A DNA stretch of 64,000 bases from Rubrobacter xylanophilus DSM 9941. Lineage in GTDB: Bacteria; Actinomycetota; Rubrobacteria; Rubrobacterales; Rubrobacteraceae. A program made the position numbers and the translations under genes. The stretch spans positions 3,161,749-3,225,748 of the forward strand of contig NC_008148.1 in the NCBI RefSeq assembly GCF_000014185.1, given 5' to 3'. The notes beneath the pieces were generated by a model, which saw only the letters and a list, made by a program, of their open reading frames with translations, had not been told where the DNA came from and ran no database searches. Shown one piece after another: positions 33,757 through 42,171 of this stretch (within the stretch, counting starts at the first letter, position 1; each line of letters opens with the position of its first letter).

Positions 33757-33785
33757 ATGATATACCGCTCGATACACTTTGTAAA
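33757..33785 (-). promoter_or_regulatory. Promoter of the candidate small RNA
   Basis: On the minus strand TTTACA (33780-33785) and TATCAT (33757-33762) are exactly 17 bases apart. The surrounding 33711-33850 is markedly AT-rich for this genome. The predicted transcription start is near 33750, at the foot of the 5' hairpin. Confidence 0.65.
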
Positions 33786-33865
33786 GGGCTCGGAACAGAA
33801 AATTCAGAAATTTTTGTAGATAGCTGCGGGCAGTATATATGAGCGGCACATATGGGGGGGAAGGG

Positions 33866-33897
33866 AGGGCGCGCCCCTAGATGCGGGGGCGCGCCCT
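33866..33897 (-). terminator. Hairpin terminator after gcvH
   Basis: A perfect 12-base stem AGGGCGCGCCCC/GGGGCGCGCCCT with an 8-base loop begins 14 bases after the gcvH stop. No U-run follows on the minus strand, so termination may rely on the very stable stem or on Rho. Confidence 0.5.
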
Positions 33898-33910
33898 CTC
33901 GGGGCCTTGG

Positions 33911-34291
33911 CTACTCCTCCTCTTCGAGGCGGCGGGCGTACTCCTCGGGGGAGAGGAGGTCGGGCTCCTCGGAGAGCCTGACGCGGAGGAGCCAGCCCTC
34001 GCCGTAGGGGTCTTCGTTCACCTTCTCCGGGCTCTCCTCGAGGGAGGTGTTCACCTCGGTCACCTCTCCGCTCACTGGGGAGTAGAGGTCTGAGACGGCC
34101 TTCACGGACTCTATGGTGCCGAAGGGCTCTCCGGCCTGCACGGAGCTTCCCACCTCCGGGAGCTCCACGAAGACCACGTCGCCGAGCTCCTCCTGGGCGT
34201 GGTCGGTTATACCGACGGTGGCGGCGTCGCCCTCTATGCGGGCCCACTCATGGGTTCTGGTGTAGACGAGATCCTGCGGTATCTCAGCCAC
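33911..34291 (-). CDS. gcvH: Glycine cleavage system H protein
   Basis: A 126-residue lipoyl carrier. The lipoylation site is K64 in GTIESVKAVSDLYSPVSGEV, and THEWARIEGDAATVGITDHAQEELGDVVFVELP is the standard N-terminal part. It shuttles the aminomethyl group between the P and T proteins. It is the last gene of the gcv operon; the start overlaps the gcvT stop by 8 bases and a strong hairpin follows. Confidence 0.96.
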   Translation of the reverse strand: MAEIPQDLVYTRTHEWARIEGDAATVGITDHAQEELGDVVFVELPEVGSSVQAGEPFGTIESVKAVSDLYSPVSGEVTEVNTSLEESPEKVNEDPYGEGWLLRVRLSEEPDLLSPEEYARRLEEEE

Positions 34292-35393
34292 TGGCTCCTC
34301 CCTCGGGGTCGTTTCTCTTGCGCCGGTAGAAGGGGAGCGGGACGATCCTGGCCGGGACCGGCCGCTCCCGGATGAGCACTTCGAAGCCGCCCTCCGTCTC
34401 GGGGGGGACGTAGGCGAGCCCGATGGCGCGGCCCAGCGTCGGGGACATCGTCCCGCTGGTGACCACGCCCGCCCGCTCGCCGCCCACGGCGACCGGGTAG
34501 CCGTGGCGGGCTATGCCCCGCCCCTCCAGCTCGAAGCCGACTAGCTTTTTGCGCAGCCCGCGCTCCCGCTGTCTCTGCAGGGCCCGCTGCCCGACGAACT
34601 CCTCCTCCTTGTGTAGGTGGACGGCGAAGGAGATCCCGGCCTCAAGCGGCGTGGTCTCCTCGTCCAGCTCGTTGCCGTAGAGGCACATCCCCGCCTCCAG
34701 GCGCAGCGTGTCGCGCGCCCCGAGCCCGGCCGGAGCAGCCCCCGCCTCGACGAGGCGCCGCCACAGGGAGGGGGCCTCTGCGGGGCGGAGAAAGACCTCG
34801 AAGCCGTCCTCTCCGGTGTAGCCGGTGCGGGCCACGATCGCCTCCCCCCCGTCCACGTGCGTCTCGAGGAAGCGGTAGCGCCCGAGGGCGGAGAGGTCTC
34901 CCGCGACGAACGGCTGCAGGAGCCGCTCGGCCTCCGGGCCCTGCAGCGCGAGCAGCGCCCACTCCTCCGTCTCGTCGGAGATCTCTACGTCGAGGTCTGC
35001 GGTGTGCCTGCGGAAGTGGGCGAGGTCTTTCTCGCGGTTGGCGGCGTTCACCACCACGAGGAAGCCCTCCCCGCGGCGGTAGGCGATCACGTCGTCCACC
35101 GTCCCCCCGCTCTCCAGGCAGACGGCGGCATAGCCCGCCTGCCCCTCACCCAGCCGGGAGACGTCGCGGGTGAGGAGGCGCTGCAGCGCCCTCTCGGCGT
35201 CCGGGCCGCGGAAGGCCACCTCCCCCATGTGCGAGACGTCGAAGAGCCCGGCGCGGGTGCGCACCGCCTCGTGCTCGGCCTTTATCCCCGCGTACTGCAC
35301 CGGCATCTCCCAGCCCGCGAAGTCCACGAGCCGGGCGCCCAGGGCCCTGTGCTCCTCGTAGAGCGGGGTGCGGCGCAGGGTTCCCCTCGCCAC
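34284..35393 (-). CDS. gcvT: Glycine cleavage system T protein (aminomethyltransferase)
   Basis: A 369-residue folate-dependent aminomethyltransferase: [38 protein letters not shown] at the N-terminus, [13 protein letters not shown] in the middle and the GcvT C-terminal barrel with [20 protein letters not shown]. It releases ammonia and makes methylene-THF. I chose GTG 35393, three bases after the gcvPB stop; the frame is open further up but that translation is unlike GcvT. Confidence 0.95.
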   Translation of the reverse strand: MARGTLRRTPLYEEHRALGARLVDFAGWEMPVQYAGIKAEHEAVRTRAGLFDVSHMGEVAFRGPDAERALQRLLTRDVSRLGEGQAGYAAVCLESGGTVDDVIAYRRGEGFLVVVNAANREKDLAHFRRHTADLDVEISDETEEWALLALQGPEAERLLQPFVAGDLSALGRYRFLETHVDGGEAIVARTGYTGEDGFEVFLRPAEAPSLWRRLVEAGAAPAGLGARDTLRLEAGMCLYGNELDEETTPLEAGISFAVHLHKEEEFVGQRALQRQRERGLRKKLVGFELEGRGIARHGYPVAVGGERAGVVTSGTMSPTLGRAIGLAYVPPETEGGFEVLIRERPVPARIVPLPFYRRKRNDPEGGASG

Positions 35394-35395
35394 CG

Positions 35396-36811
35396 CTACC
35401 ACCGGGCCTTCAGGTTGCGGGCGGCGCGGGCCTCGTCGAGGCGGCGGGTGGGGGCGCGGGTGGGGGCCTCTTCGAGCTCCTCCGGCTTCGCCTCGGCCAG
35501 CTCCAGCATCGCCCCAACGAAGTCGTCGAGGGTCTCCTTGGACTCCGTCTCCGTCGGCTCGATCAGCATCGCCTCCTTGACCACGAGGGGGAAGTAGATC
35601 GTGGGGGGATGGAAGCCGTGGTCTATGAGGCCCTTGGCGACGTCGAGCGCCCGGATGCCCTTGGGGGGCTGCACCACCACCTCGTGCTTGCACGGCCCCT
35701 CGTAGGGGAGCCGGTAGGTGCCCTTCAGGCGGGCCCGGACGTAGTTGGCGTTCAGCACGGCCAGGTCCGTGACCTCCCTGAGCTCCGGGCCGTGCATCCG
35801 GATGTAGTTCCAGGCCCGGAGCATCGGGCCGAAGTTGCCGTGGAAGGCCGCCACCCGCCCGATGCTCTTCTCCGGCCGGGCGAAGCGGTAGCCCTCCCCG
35901 CGCCTCTCCACCACCGGGTCGGGCCTGAAGGGGGCGAGGCGCTCCGAGCAGGCGATGGCCCCCGAGCCCGGCCCGCCGCCGCCGTGGGGGGTGGAGAAGG
36001 TCTTGTGCAGGTTGAAGTGCATGATGTCCACCCCGGCGTCGGCGGGGCGCATCCGGCCCATGTTCGCGTTCATGTTCGCGCCGTCCATGTACAGGAAGGC
36101 CCCCACCGAGTGGAGGATCCCGGCGATCTCCTCCATGTTCCGCTCGAAGACGCCGCAGGTGTTGGGGTTGGTGATCATGAGCGCCGCGGTGCTCTCGTCG
36201 GCCAGCCGGCGCAGCTCCCCAACGTCCACGCAGCCGCGGGCGTCCAGCCCGATCTCCCTGGCCTCGAACCCTGCCATGGCCGCGGTGGCCGGGTTGGTGC
36301 CGTGGGCCGTCTGGGGGATGAGGACGACCCTGCGCCCCGTATCCCCGGCGTCCCGGAAGTAGTCCCGGATCATCAGGATGCTGGTGAGCTCGCCCTGAGC
36401 CCCGGCGAGCGGCTGCAGGGAGACGGCCGGGAAGCCAGAGATCTCGGCGAGGAACCCCTGCAGCTCGTACATGACCTGGAGCGCCCCCTGCACCTGCTCC
36501 TCGGGTTGCAGGGGATGCAGCCCGGCGAAGCCGGGGTGGGCCGCCGCGGCCTCGTTGGCGCGGGGGTTGTGCTTCATGGTGCAGGAGCCTAAGGGATAGA
36601 AGCTGGTGTCTATCCCCCAGTTCCTGCGGGAGAGGTTGGTGTAGTGGCGGACGACCGTGGGCTCGTCGGCCTCCGGGAGGCGGGGCCTCTCCCGGCGGAG
36701 CAGCCGTTCCGGCACCACCTCCTCCGGGCTTACCGGCTCCACGTCCGGCCGGGGCAGGGTGTACCCCCGGCGGCCCGGGCGGCCCTTGTCCCTGATCAGG
36801 TTACCCAGCAT
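35396..36811 (-). CDS. gcvPB: Glycine dehydrogenase subunit 2 (P protein, PLP-bearing half)
   Basis: A 471-residue C-terminal half of a split glycine decarboxylase. The PLP lysine is in MHFNLHKTFSTPHGGGGPGSG, with SCTMKHNPRANE and PQTAHGTNPATAAMAGFE as landmarks. It pairs with gcvPA to decarboxylate glycine onto lipoyl-H protein. The ATG at 36811 follows AGGTGG and overlaps the gcvPA stop by 11 bases. A split P protein is usual in actinobacterial relatives of this depth and in Firmicutes. Confidence 0.95.
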   Translation of the reverse strand: MLGNLIRDKGRPGRRGYTLPRPDVEPVSPEEVVPERLLRRERPRLPEADEPTVVRHYTNLSRRNWGIDTSFYPLGSCTMKHNPRANEAAAAHPGFAGLHPLQPEEQVQGALQVMYELQGFLAEISGFPAVSLQPLAGAQGELTSILMIRDYFRDAGDTGRRVVLIPQTAHGTNPATAAMAGFEAREIGLDARGCVDVGELRRLADESTAALMITNPNTCGVFERNMEEIAGILHSVGAFLYMDGANMNANMGRMRPADAGVDIMHFNLHKTFSTPHGGGGPGSGAIACSERLAPFRPDPVVERRGEGYRFARPEKSIGRVAAFHGNFGPMLRAWNYIRMHGPELREVTDLAVLNANYVRARLKGTYRLPYEGPCKHEVVVQPPKGIRALDVAKGLIDHGFHPPTIYFPLVVKEAMLIEPTETESKETLDDFVGAMLELAEAKPEELEEAPTRAPTRRLDEARAARNLKARW

Positions 36812-38090
36812 TCGCCACCACCTCCACAAAGGCGTCGAGCTCCTCTTTGGTCCTCTTCTCGGTGACCGCGACGAGCATCGCCCCGTCGCCGAGGTCGAGC
36901 CCGCCGACGATGCCGGCCTCCAGCAGCGCCTCGTTCGCCCCTTTCACGTCCGGCATCTCGACCGCGAACTCCCACAGAAAGGGCGCCTCCGGGTAGCGGA
37001 GCCTCAGCCCGGCCTCCCCGAGGCGGCCTGCCAGGTAGTGGGCCTTGGAGATGGAGAGCTCGGCCACCTCGCGCAGCCCCTCGGGGCCCAGGAGGGCGGT
37101 GTAGATGGTCGCGGCAAGGGCGGTGAGCGCCTGGTTGGTGCAGATGTTGGAGTTGGCCCTGGCCCGGCGGATGTCCTGCTCGCGCGCCCTCAGGGTCAGC
37201 ACGTAGGCCAGGCGGCCCTCCCGGTCCACGGTCTCCCCGGCGATGCGGCCCGGGAGCTGGCGGACGAACCTCTGGCGGGTGGCCATGTACCCGGCGTAGG
37301 GCCCGCCGAACATGAGCGGGACGCCGAGCGGCTGGGTCTCCCCCACCGCGATGTCCGCCCCGAGGCGGCCGGGGGGCTCGAGCACGGCGAGCGCGATGGG
37401 GTCGCAGACGGCGACGGCGAGCGCCCCGACCTCGCGCGCCGCCTCCGCCGCCGCCCCGACGTCCTCCACCACCCCGAAGAAGTTGGGGCTCTGCACGATG
37501 ACGCCGCTCGCGTCCCGCGGCACCCCGGAGAAGTCCGTGGCGCCGCCCTCGAAGGGGAGCCCGGCCACCTCCACGCCGTAGGTCTCGAGCACCTCCCGGT
37601 AGCGGGGGTTGAGGCCCGCGGAGAGCGCGACCTTCGGGTCGCGCTTCGTGAGGCGGGCGGTCATCAGGGCGGCCTCGGCCACCGCGCTCGCCGCGTCGTA
37701 GACGGAGGCGTTGGCCACCTCCAGGCCGGTCAGCTCGGAGATCACCGACTGGAACTCGAAGATGGCCTGCAGGTGCCCCTGGCTCACCTCCGGCTGGTAG
37801 GGCGTGTAGGAGGTCATGAACTCGCCGCGGGAGATGATCGCGCCTACGGCAGCCGGCGTGATCCTGTCGTAGGCCCCGGCGCCGAGAAAGACGGGAAGAC
37901 CGGCCCGGTTTCTGGCGGCGAGCCTCTCGACCTCCCTCAGCGCCTCGTACTCGGAGAGCGCCGGGGGCAGGCCCAGCTCGCCCTCAAACCTCGGGGAGAC
38001 GTCCTCGAAGAGCTCGTCTACGGACCCGACCCCGATCGCGTCCAGCATCTCCCGGATGTCCGCCTCGGTGTGCGGTGTGAAGCGCGCCAC
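36801..38090 (-). CDS. gcvPA: Glycine dehydrogenase subunit 1 (P protein, N-terminal half)
   Basis: A 429-residue partner of gcvPB. Landmarks are RFTPHTEADIREMLDAIGVGSVDELF at the start, YTPYQPEVSQGHLQAIFEFQSVISELTGLEVANAS and GGPYAGYMATRQRFVRQLPGRIAGETVD. I chose the GTG at 38090, which follows GAGGGGG; frames open further upstream run through the riboswitch and are not coding. It is the first gene of the gcv operon and is controlled by the riboswitch ahead of it. Confidence 0.95.
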   Translation of the reverse strand: MARFTPHTEADIREMLDAIGVGSVDELFEDVSPRFEGELGLPPALSEYEALREVERLAARNRAGLPVFLGAGAYDRITPAAVGAIISRGEFMTSYTPYQPEVSQGHLQAIFEFQSVISELTGLEVANASVYDAASAVAEAALMTARLTKRDPKVALSAGLNPRYREVLETYGVEVAGLPFEGGATDFSGVPRDASGVIVQSPNFFGVVEDVGAAAEAAREVGALAVAVCDPIALAVLEPPGRLGADIAVGETQPLGVPLMFGGPYAGYMATRQRFVRQLPGRIAGETVDREGRLAYVLTLRAREQDIRRARANSNICTNQALTALAATIYTALLGPEGLREVAELSISKAHYLAGRLGEAGLRLRYPEAPFLWEFAVEMPDVKGANEALLEAGIVGGLDLGDGAMLVAVTEKRTKEELDAFVEVVANAG

Positions 38091-38144
38091 GGGATATACC
38101 CCCTCTTCCTGTTCCTCCGGTTGGACGTCTTCCTTTGTCGTCCT

Positions 38145-38300
38145 GTCCCGGAACCTGAGAGTGTTACCCCGTCGGCGCCGGCCCCTGCCGGACTCTCCAG
38201 GACGCCCTCCGGCCGCGGTCCTTTTGCCTGAGAGATTCGGCCCCGAAACCGGGGACCTTTCACCTTCGGCGGCCGCGCGCGGCGGCTCTCTCCCGCGGCC
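38145..38300 (-). promoter_or_regulatory. Tandem glycine riboswitch
   Basis: Two consecutive glycine aptamers lie in the gcvPA leader. Aptamer 1 runs from GGGAGAGAGCC (about 38296) through GCCGCCGAAGGTGAAAGG to CTCTCAGGCAAAAGGACC (about 38220). Aptamer 2 runs from GGAGAGTCCGG (about 38198) through GCGCCGACGGGGTAACA to CTCTCAGGTTCCGGGACAGG. These are the conserved GGAGAG, CGCCGA and CUCUCAGG elements of the family. Tandem glycine sensing normally switches gcv expression on when glycine is abundant. The hairpin that executes control downstream was not resolved. Confidence 0.92.
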
Positions 38301-38452
38301 CTCTGCGGGCAAGATAAGCCTAGCACAATCTCGGGGCCTCCGGGACGCCAGCCCTACGCCCGGCCGGTTCGCTTCTATGTGCTGGCCCGGCAAGACCGCC
38401 AGAGACCACGCGACCTTCCCGTCTCCTCCACCCGCGGGGACCCTCTCTCTAA

Positions 38453-38716
38453 GCTCCCCTTCTACATACCGTCGAGGCGGGGACGGGGTCTTTCGTCCAC
38501 ATACCGGGCGGCACCGTGCACACGTTCAGGTGCGTGGGCGCGCCCGGGAGGCTCCTCGTCACGGCCGGCCCGGCGGGCCCGCACGAGCGGTTCTTCGCGG
38601 AGATCGGCGAGCCCGCCGACCGGACCTCCCCGCCGGCACACGAGGGCCCGCCGGACGTCGAGAGGCCCGTCGCCGCGGCGGCCAGGCACGGCATCGAGAT
38701 ACTGCCGCCCTCGTAG
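38453..38716 (+). pseudogene. Truncated cupin gene
   Basis: The frame from 38462 reads VEAGTGSFVHIPGGTVHTFRCVGAPGRLLVTAGPAGPHERFFAEIGEP and ends ARHGIEILPPS. It aligns with the C-terminal half of the intact cupin at 40038-40529 (IEAAPGSFVHVPRGCLHTFRNAG ... PRYGIEIPPPPGE). A TAA at 38450 closes the frame, so roughly 80 N-terminal residues, including the first metal-binding HxH motif, are lost. Nothing else was seen in 38301-38756. An internal GTG at 38516 could still start a short peptide. Confidence 0.75.
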
Positions 38717-38756
38717 CGGCAGCGGCGGGGGCAGGTAGGTGCGGGCGGCCCCTTTG

Positions 38757-39866
38757 CTAACCGAAGAGCGAAGGGTAGAGCCCCTCGAAGAAGAGCCTCT
38801 TCACCAGCTCCCGGCGGCTGTGGACGCCGACCTTCTCGAAGACGCCGCGCAGGTGGTTCTGGACGGTATGCTCGGAGATGAAGAGCGTGCGCGAGATCTG
38901 GCGCGTCGAGAGGCCGCGAGCGACGAGCCCGGCTATCTCCTCCTCGCGGGGCGTGAGCCCGTAGGCGGCGACGCTCATCCAGGCGACCTCCTCGGGTTTG
39001 CTCGTCTCGATGACGACCACCGTTTCGCCCGGATGCCCGCCCGCGGGCTCGGTGAGGGAGGCGTAGAGGGTCAGCCAGCGCCCGGAGCGCCCGCGGGCGC
39101 GCACGCACGGGCAGCCCGCGTCGTCGCCGCCCCCGGACACGAGCGCCCGCCTCAGGGCACAGACCACCATGCGCACCGCGGGCGGCAGCCCCTCCCAACC
39201 GCGCCAGTCGGGGCGCAGGTCTTCCAGCTCCCGGAGGAGGCGCTCGGCGGCGGGCGTGTGCCGGACCACGGAGCCCCGGCCGTCGAGGGCGAGGACGCCG
39301 GGGACCCCGGCCGCAGGCTGTCCGGCGGGGGCCCGCGCGCGCAGGGCCGCCGAGCGTAGCCCCACGGCCAGGTGCGGGGCGAGGCGCCTGAGGAACGCGG
39401 CCTCGCGCGCGGAGAAGTCCGGGGTGCCCCTGGCGCGGATCAGGTCCATCGAGCCCCACAGGTAGCCGCCCGCGGCGAAGACGGTGCGCGCCTCGTGGGC
39501 GAGCCCGAGCGGGCCGAGCAGCTCCCGGTAGCGCTGGGAGCGCTCCGGTCTTCCGTCCGTGGACTCGGAGAGCAGGGCCACCGCGCGGCGCTCCCGCGCC
39601 ATCGCGCGCAGCTGCTCCAGGTCATACTCGAAGTACAGGCGCTCGAAGAAGAGGGCGGCCTCCTCCGCGCCGCCCATCTCCCCGGCGAGGGAGCGCGTGA
39701 CCAGCCCGCTCGCCGGGTCTGCCGTGGAGGCGCAGTACGCGTCGAAGGGGACCGCGAGCTGCAGCCGCTCGACGACCCGCCCGAGCAGCTCCGGCCCGTC
39801 GAGCCCCGAGCAGCACAGCCGCTTCAGCTCCGAGAAGGCCCGTTCCTCCGCCAACGCCCTCATCAC
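38757..39866 (-). CDS. LuxR-family transcriptional regulator
   Basis: A 369-residue regulator. The C-terminal LuxR helix-turn-helix is clear (YGLTPREEEIAGLVARGLSTRQISRTLFISEHTVQNHLRGVFEKVGVHSRRELVKRLFF, about 305-362). The N-terminal ~170 residues look like a GAF-type sensor (AVPFDAYCASTADPASGLVTRS). There is no receiver domain, so it probably senses a small ligand. It converges on the cupin remnant at 38716 and is divergent from the intact cupin at 40038, which is its likely target. Confidence 0.88.
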   Translation of the reverse strand: MMRALAEERAFSELKRLCCSGLDGPELLGRVVERLQLAVPFDAYCASTADPASGLVTRSLAGEMGGAEEAALFFERLYFEYDLEQLRAMARERRAVALLSESTDGRPERSQRYRELLGPLGLAHEARTVFAAGGYLWGSMDLIRARGTPDFSAREAAFLRRLAPHLAVGLRSAALRARAPAGQPAAGVPGVLALDGRGSVVRHTPAAERLLRELEDLRPDWRGWEGLPPAVRMVVCALRRALVSGGGDDAGCPCVRARGRSGRWLTLYASLTEPAGGHPGETVVVIETSKPEEVAWMSVAAYGLTPREEEIAGLVARGLSTRQISRTLFISEHTVQNHLRGVFEKVGVHSRRELVKRLFFEGLYPSLFG

Positions 39867-40037
39867 CGCTCACCCCCGATAGACGTTACGCCGTCATCAT
39901 CGCACACCCCGCGGCGCGGGCGCATCCCCCAAACTGCGTATCTCCGGGACCAGAAAATGACGGGTTCGTGTCATACCGCCGCCGCACGAGGCGGCCTACA
40001 GTCGTCCCAGACGGATGGAAACCCAGGAAGGAGGATC

Positions 40038-40529
40038 ATGCAGGCCAGGCAGGAGCGCGTTACGCACTCGCCGGAGGGTTCCGGCAAGACGGTGTGGGTG
40101 GCGGGGACCGACCTGGTCACCTTCAAGGCCGCCGGGGAGGACACGGACGGAGAGTACGCCCTCTTCGACTCGCTGGTGCTGCCCGGAGGCGGCCCGCCGC
40201 CGCACGTCCACACCCGGGAGGCCGAGAGCTTCTACGTGCTGGAGGGCCGCTTCGAGTTCCTGGCGGAGGACCGCTGGATAGAGGCCGCCCCCGGCTCCTT
40301 CGTCCACGTGCCCAGGGGCTGCCTGCACACGTTCAGGAACGCGGGCCAGGAGGTCGGGCGGCTCCTGACGCTCGTCGTCCCGGCGGGGCTCGACAGGTTC
40401 TTCGAGGAGGTCGGCGTGCCCGGCACGGACGTCTCCGACCCGCCCCCCTTCGGCCCGGCGGAGATAGAGAGGCTCCTGGCGACCGCCCCGAGGTACGGCA
40501 TCGAGATACCGCCGCCCCCCGGAGAGTAG
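40038..40529 (+). CDS. Cupin-domain protein
   Basis: A 163-residue single-domain cupin. Motif 1 is GGPPPHVHTREAESFYVLEGRFEF (two His and Glu metal ligands) and motif 2 is PGSFVHVPRGCLHTFRN. The ATG follows AAGGAGG with 5 bases between. Small cupins of this type include quercetin dioxygenase-like enzymes and sugar or flavonoid binders; the reaction cannot be predicted. It is divergent from the LuxR gene and has a truncated twin at 38453-38716 and a more distant relative at 41632. Confidence 0.85.
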   Translation: MQARQERVTHSPEGSGKTVWVAGTDLVTFKAAGEDTDGEYALFDSLVLPGGGPPPHVHTREAESFYVLEGRFEFLAEDRWIEAAPGSFVHVPRGCLHTFRNAGQEVGRLLTLVVPAGLDRFFEEVGVPGTDVSDPPPFGPAEIERLLATAPRYGIEIPPPPGE

Positions 40530-40560
40530 GGATGCGGAGGGCCGGAACTCATGGTTCCCG

Positions 40561-40900
40561 GCCCTCTTTTTCACCGACCCCCCTCTGCCGCGGACGCCGG
40601 CCCTCTCGAAGACGCCGCGCAGGCGGTCCTGGACGGTGTGCTGGGAGATGTACAGGGCGGCATCTGCCTGTTGGAGGCGCACGAGTGCTGCACGACCTCG
40701 CGCAGCGGGCGCTCGGCGGCCCGCGCGGCGCGCCTCACCTCCTGCGTCAGCCCGGCCGCCTTCCGCAGCCGCGTCCCGAAAGATGTGCCGGCCCCGCACC
40801 CAAACCCGAGCCTCTGTCCTGAGGCGGCCCGCTATGTGCCGCGCGCTACCGGATCCCGCAAGGTCCGGACGCCGCACCTCCCGTTCGGGCTCAGAGCAAG
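40561..40900 (-). pseudogene. Decayed LuxR-type regulator
   Basis: On the minus strand at 40667-40578 one frame reads ALYISQHTVQDRLRGVFERAGVRGRG, matching LFISEHTVQNHLRGVFEKVGVHSRR of the intact LuxR gene. DNA at 40603-40660 is nearly identical to 38832-38888. Further upstream, short resemblances (GLTQEVRRAARAAERPLREVV) are in a different frame and no sensor domain remains. Boundaries are approximate; it fills most of the 360-base gap between the cupin and TetR genes. Confidence 0.65.
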
Positions 40901-41535
40901 GGTTTGTCCGCATCCCGGCTATGGGACTCCGGGTCCCGGGAAGCCGCCTGCACCGCCTCGAGCATGACCTCCACCGCCTCTTCCCTGCTCAGGCCGCTCC
41001 CCCGCTCGAGCGAGCGCCAGGTGTGGAAGTCGAGCGCCAGGGCGAGCGCCGCGAGCAGACGCCTTCTCCGCCCGCCCCAGCCCTCGGCGAGCAGCTCGCG
41101 GACCCTCCCGAGGTAGGGCACCAGCGTGCCGTCGAGCACGGCGGCGAGCTCGGGCATCGCCTCCGCGTCGCGCAGGACGTTGGCCGTCATCGGCTCGGTG
41201 CGCTCGTAGTAGGCGTAGAGATCAGCCAAGGCCGCCCGCAGCCGCTCCCGCGGGTCTTGGATCTCCCTCCACCGCGCAGGGTCCGGCGGCGGGTGCCGCT
41301 CCGTCCAGCGCCGCGAGCACGCCCCAAGGAGGTCTGCCATGTCCGGAAAGTGGTTGTAGACCGTAAGCCTGTTCACCCCCGCCCGCTCGGCGATCTCCTT
41401 CACCGTCGTCCGCGCCGGCCCCCGCGCGCGGTGCAGCTCCACCGCGGCCTCCACGATCCGGCACCGCGTCTCGCGCCGGCGCTCCGCCCGCTTCTTCATC
41501 TCGTACCTGCGCCTCTTCGCCATTTCGCTAAACAC
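40891..41535 (-). CDS. TetR-family transcriptional regulator
   Basis: A 214-residue TetR protein. The N-terminal helix-turn-helix is ETRCRIVEAAVELHRARGPARTTVKEIAERAGVNRLTVYNHFPDMADLLGAC (about 21-72), followed by a helical ligand domain. A very basic N-terminus (MAKRRRYEMKKRAERRR) precedes it; an ATG at the fifth codon is an alternative start. It is divergent from the cupin gene at 41632, and the shared gap contains a TAAAC palindrome, so it probably represses that cupin and perhaps itself. Confidence 0.9.
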   Translation of the reverse strand: MFSEMAKRRRYEMKKRAERRRETRCRIVEAAVELHRARGPARTTVKEIAERAGVNRLTVYNHFPDMADLLGACSRRWTERHPPPDPARWREIQDPRERLRAALADLYAYYERTEPMTANVLRDAEAMPELAAVLDGTLVPYLGRVRELLAEGWGGRRRRLLAALALALDFHTWRSLERGSGLSREEAVEVMLEAVQAASRDPESHSRDADKPLL

Positions 41536-41606
41536 TGTATCAAATGATATTGACGCGGGGATCGAACGGGTGTAAGGTGTTCGCAGTTATCTAAACACTA
41601 TGTTTA
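41529..41606. promoter_or_regulatory. Divergent TetR/cupin control region with operator palindrome
   Basis: For the cupin, TTGACG (41550-41555), 17 bases and TAAGGT (41573-41578) form a promoter. Just downstream TAAACACTATGTTTA (41592-41606) is a palindrome with perfect 5-base arms, well placed to block transcription. TAAACACT recurs at 41529-41536 at the TetR gene start. The two copies suggest one operator per gene. Confidence 0.6.
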
Positions 41607-41631
41607 TCCAAATATGGAAAGGAGGGCGTTC

Positions 41632-42171
41632 ATGGGGGAAGCGAGGAACCTGCGGGCGCGCATCGTGCTGTCGGGGGACGAGGGCGAGAGGGTAACCGTC
41701 GGCGGGCTTGGCGTACGGTTCATGATCGGGGCGAAGGAGAGCGGCGGCAACTTCGCGCTGGTCGAGCATCCGCTCGGGCCGCGGGCGCTCGGCGCTCCGG
41801 TGCACACCCACCGGTACGAGGACGAGTACACCTACGTGCTGGAGGGGGAGATCGGGGTGCAGGTCGGAGAGGAGGTGCGTGTTGCGCGGCCCGGGGATCT
41901 CGTCTTCAAGCCCAGGGGCGTGCCGCACGCCTTCTGGAACGCCAGGGACGGGCCTGCGCGGGCGCTGGAGATCATCTCCCCCGCCGGGTTCGAGCGCTAC
42001 TTCGCGGAGGTGGCGCCGCTGCTCCCTCCCGCCCACGCCGGTCCTCCCGACGAGCGGGCGCTGGGCGAAACAATGGCCAGGTACGGGCTGGAGATGGATC
42101 TGGGTTCCATCCCCGTGCTAGCCGAGCGCCACGGCCTCGTGGTCGAAGGACCGCCGCCTCCCGGGCGTTAG
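41632..42171 (+). CDS. Cupin-domain protein under TetR control
   Basis: A 179-residue cupin. Motif 1 is GAPVHTHRYEDEYTYVLEGEIGVQVG (His, His, Glu) and motif 2 PGDLVFKPRGVPHAFWNARD. The C-terminal part (GFERYFAEVAPLLPPAHAGPPDERALGETMARYGLEMD) resembles that of the other two cupins here. The ATG at 41632 has AAGGAGGG upstream; an earlier ATG at 41614 overlaps the operator and lacks a ribosome site. The reaction is unknown; quercetinase-like activity is one possibility for such TetR-controlled cupins. Confidence 0.85.
   Translation: MGEARNLRARIVLSGDEGERVTVGGLGVRFMIGAKESGGNFALVEHPLGPRALGAPVHTHRYEDEYTYVLEGEIGVQVGEEVRVARPGDLVFKPRGVPHAFWNARDGPARALEIISPAGFERYFAEVAPLLPPAHAGPPDERALGETMARYGLEMDLGSIPVLAERHGLVVEGPPPPGR

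Noticed and set aside
38091..38393. A ~100-residue N-terminal extension of gcvPA
   Set aside because: The region is the tandem glycine riboswitch, and the GTG at 38090 has a ribosome site and a normal GcvPA N-terminus.
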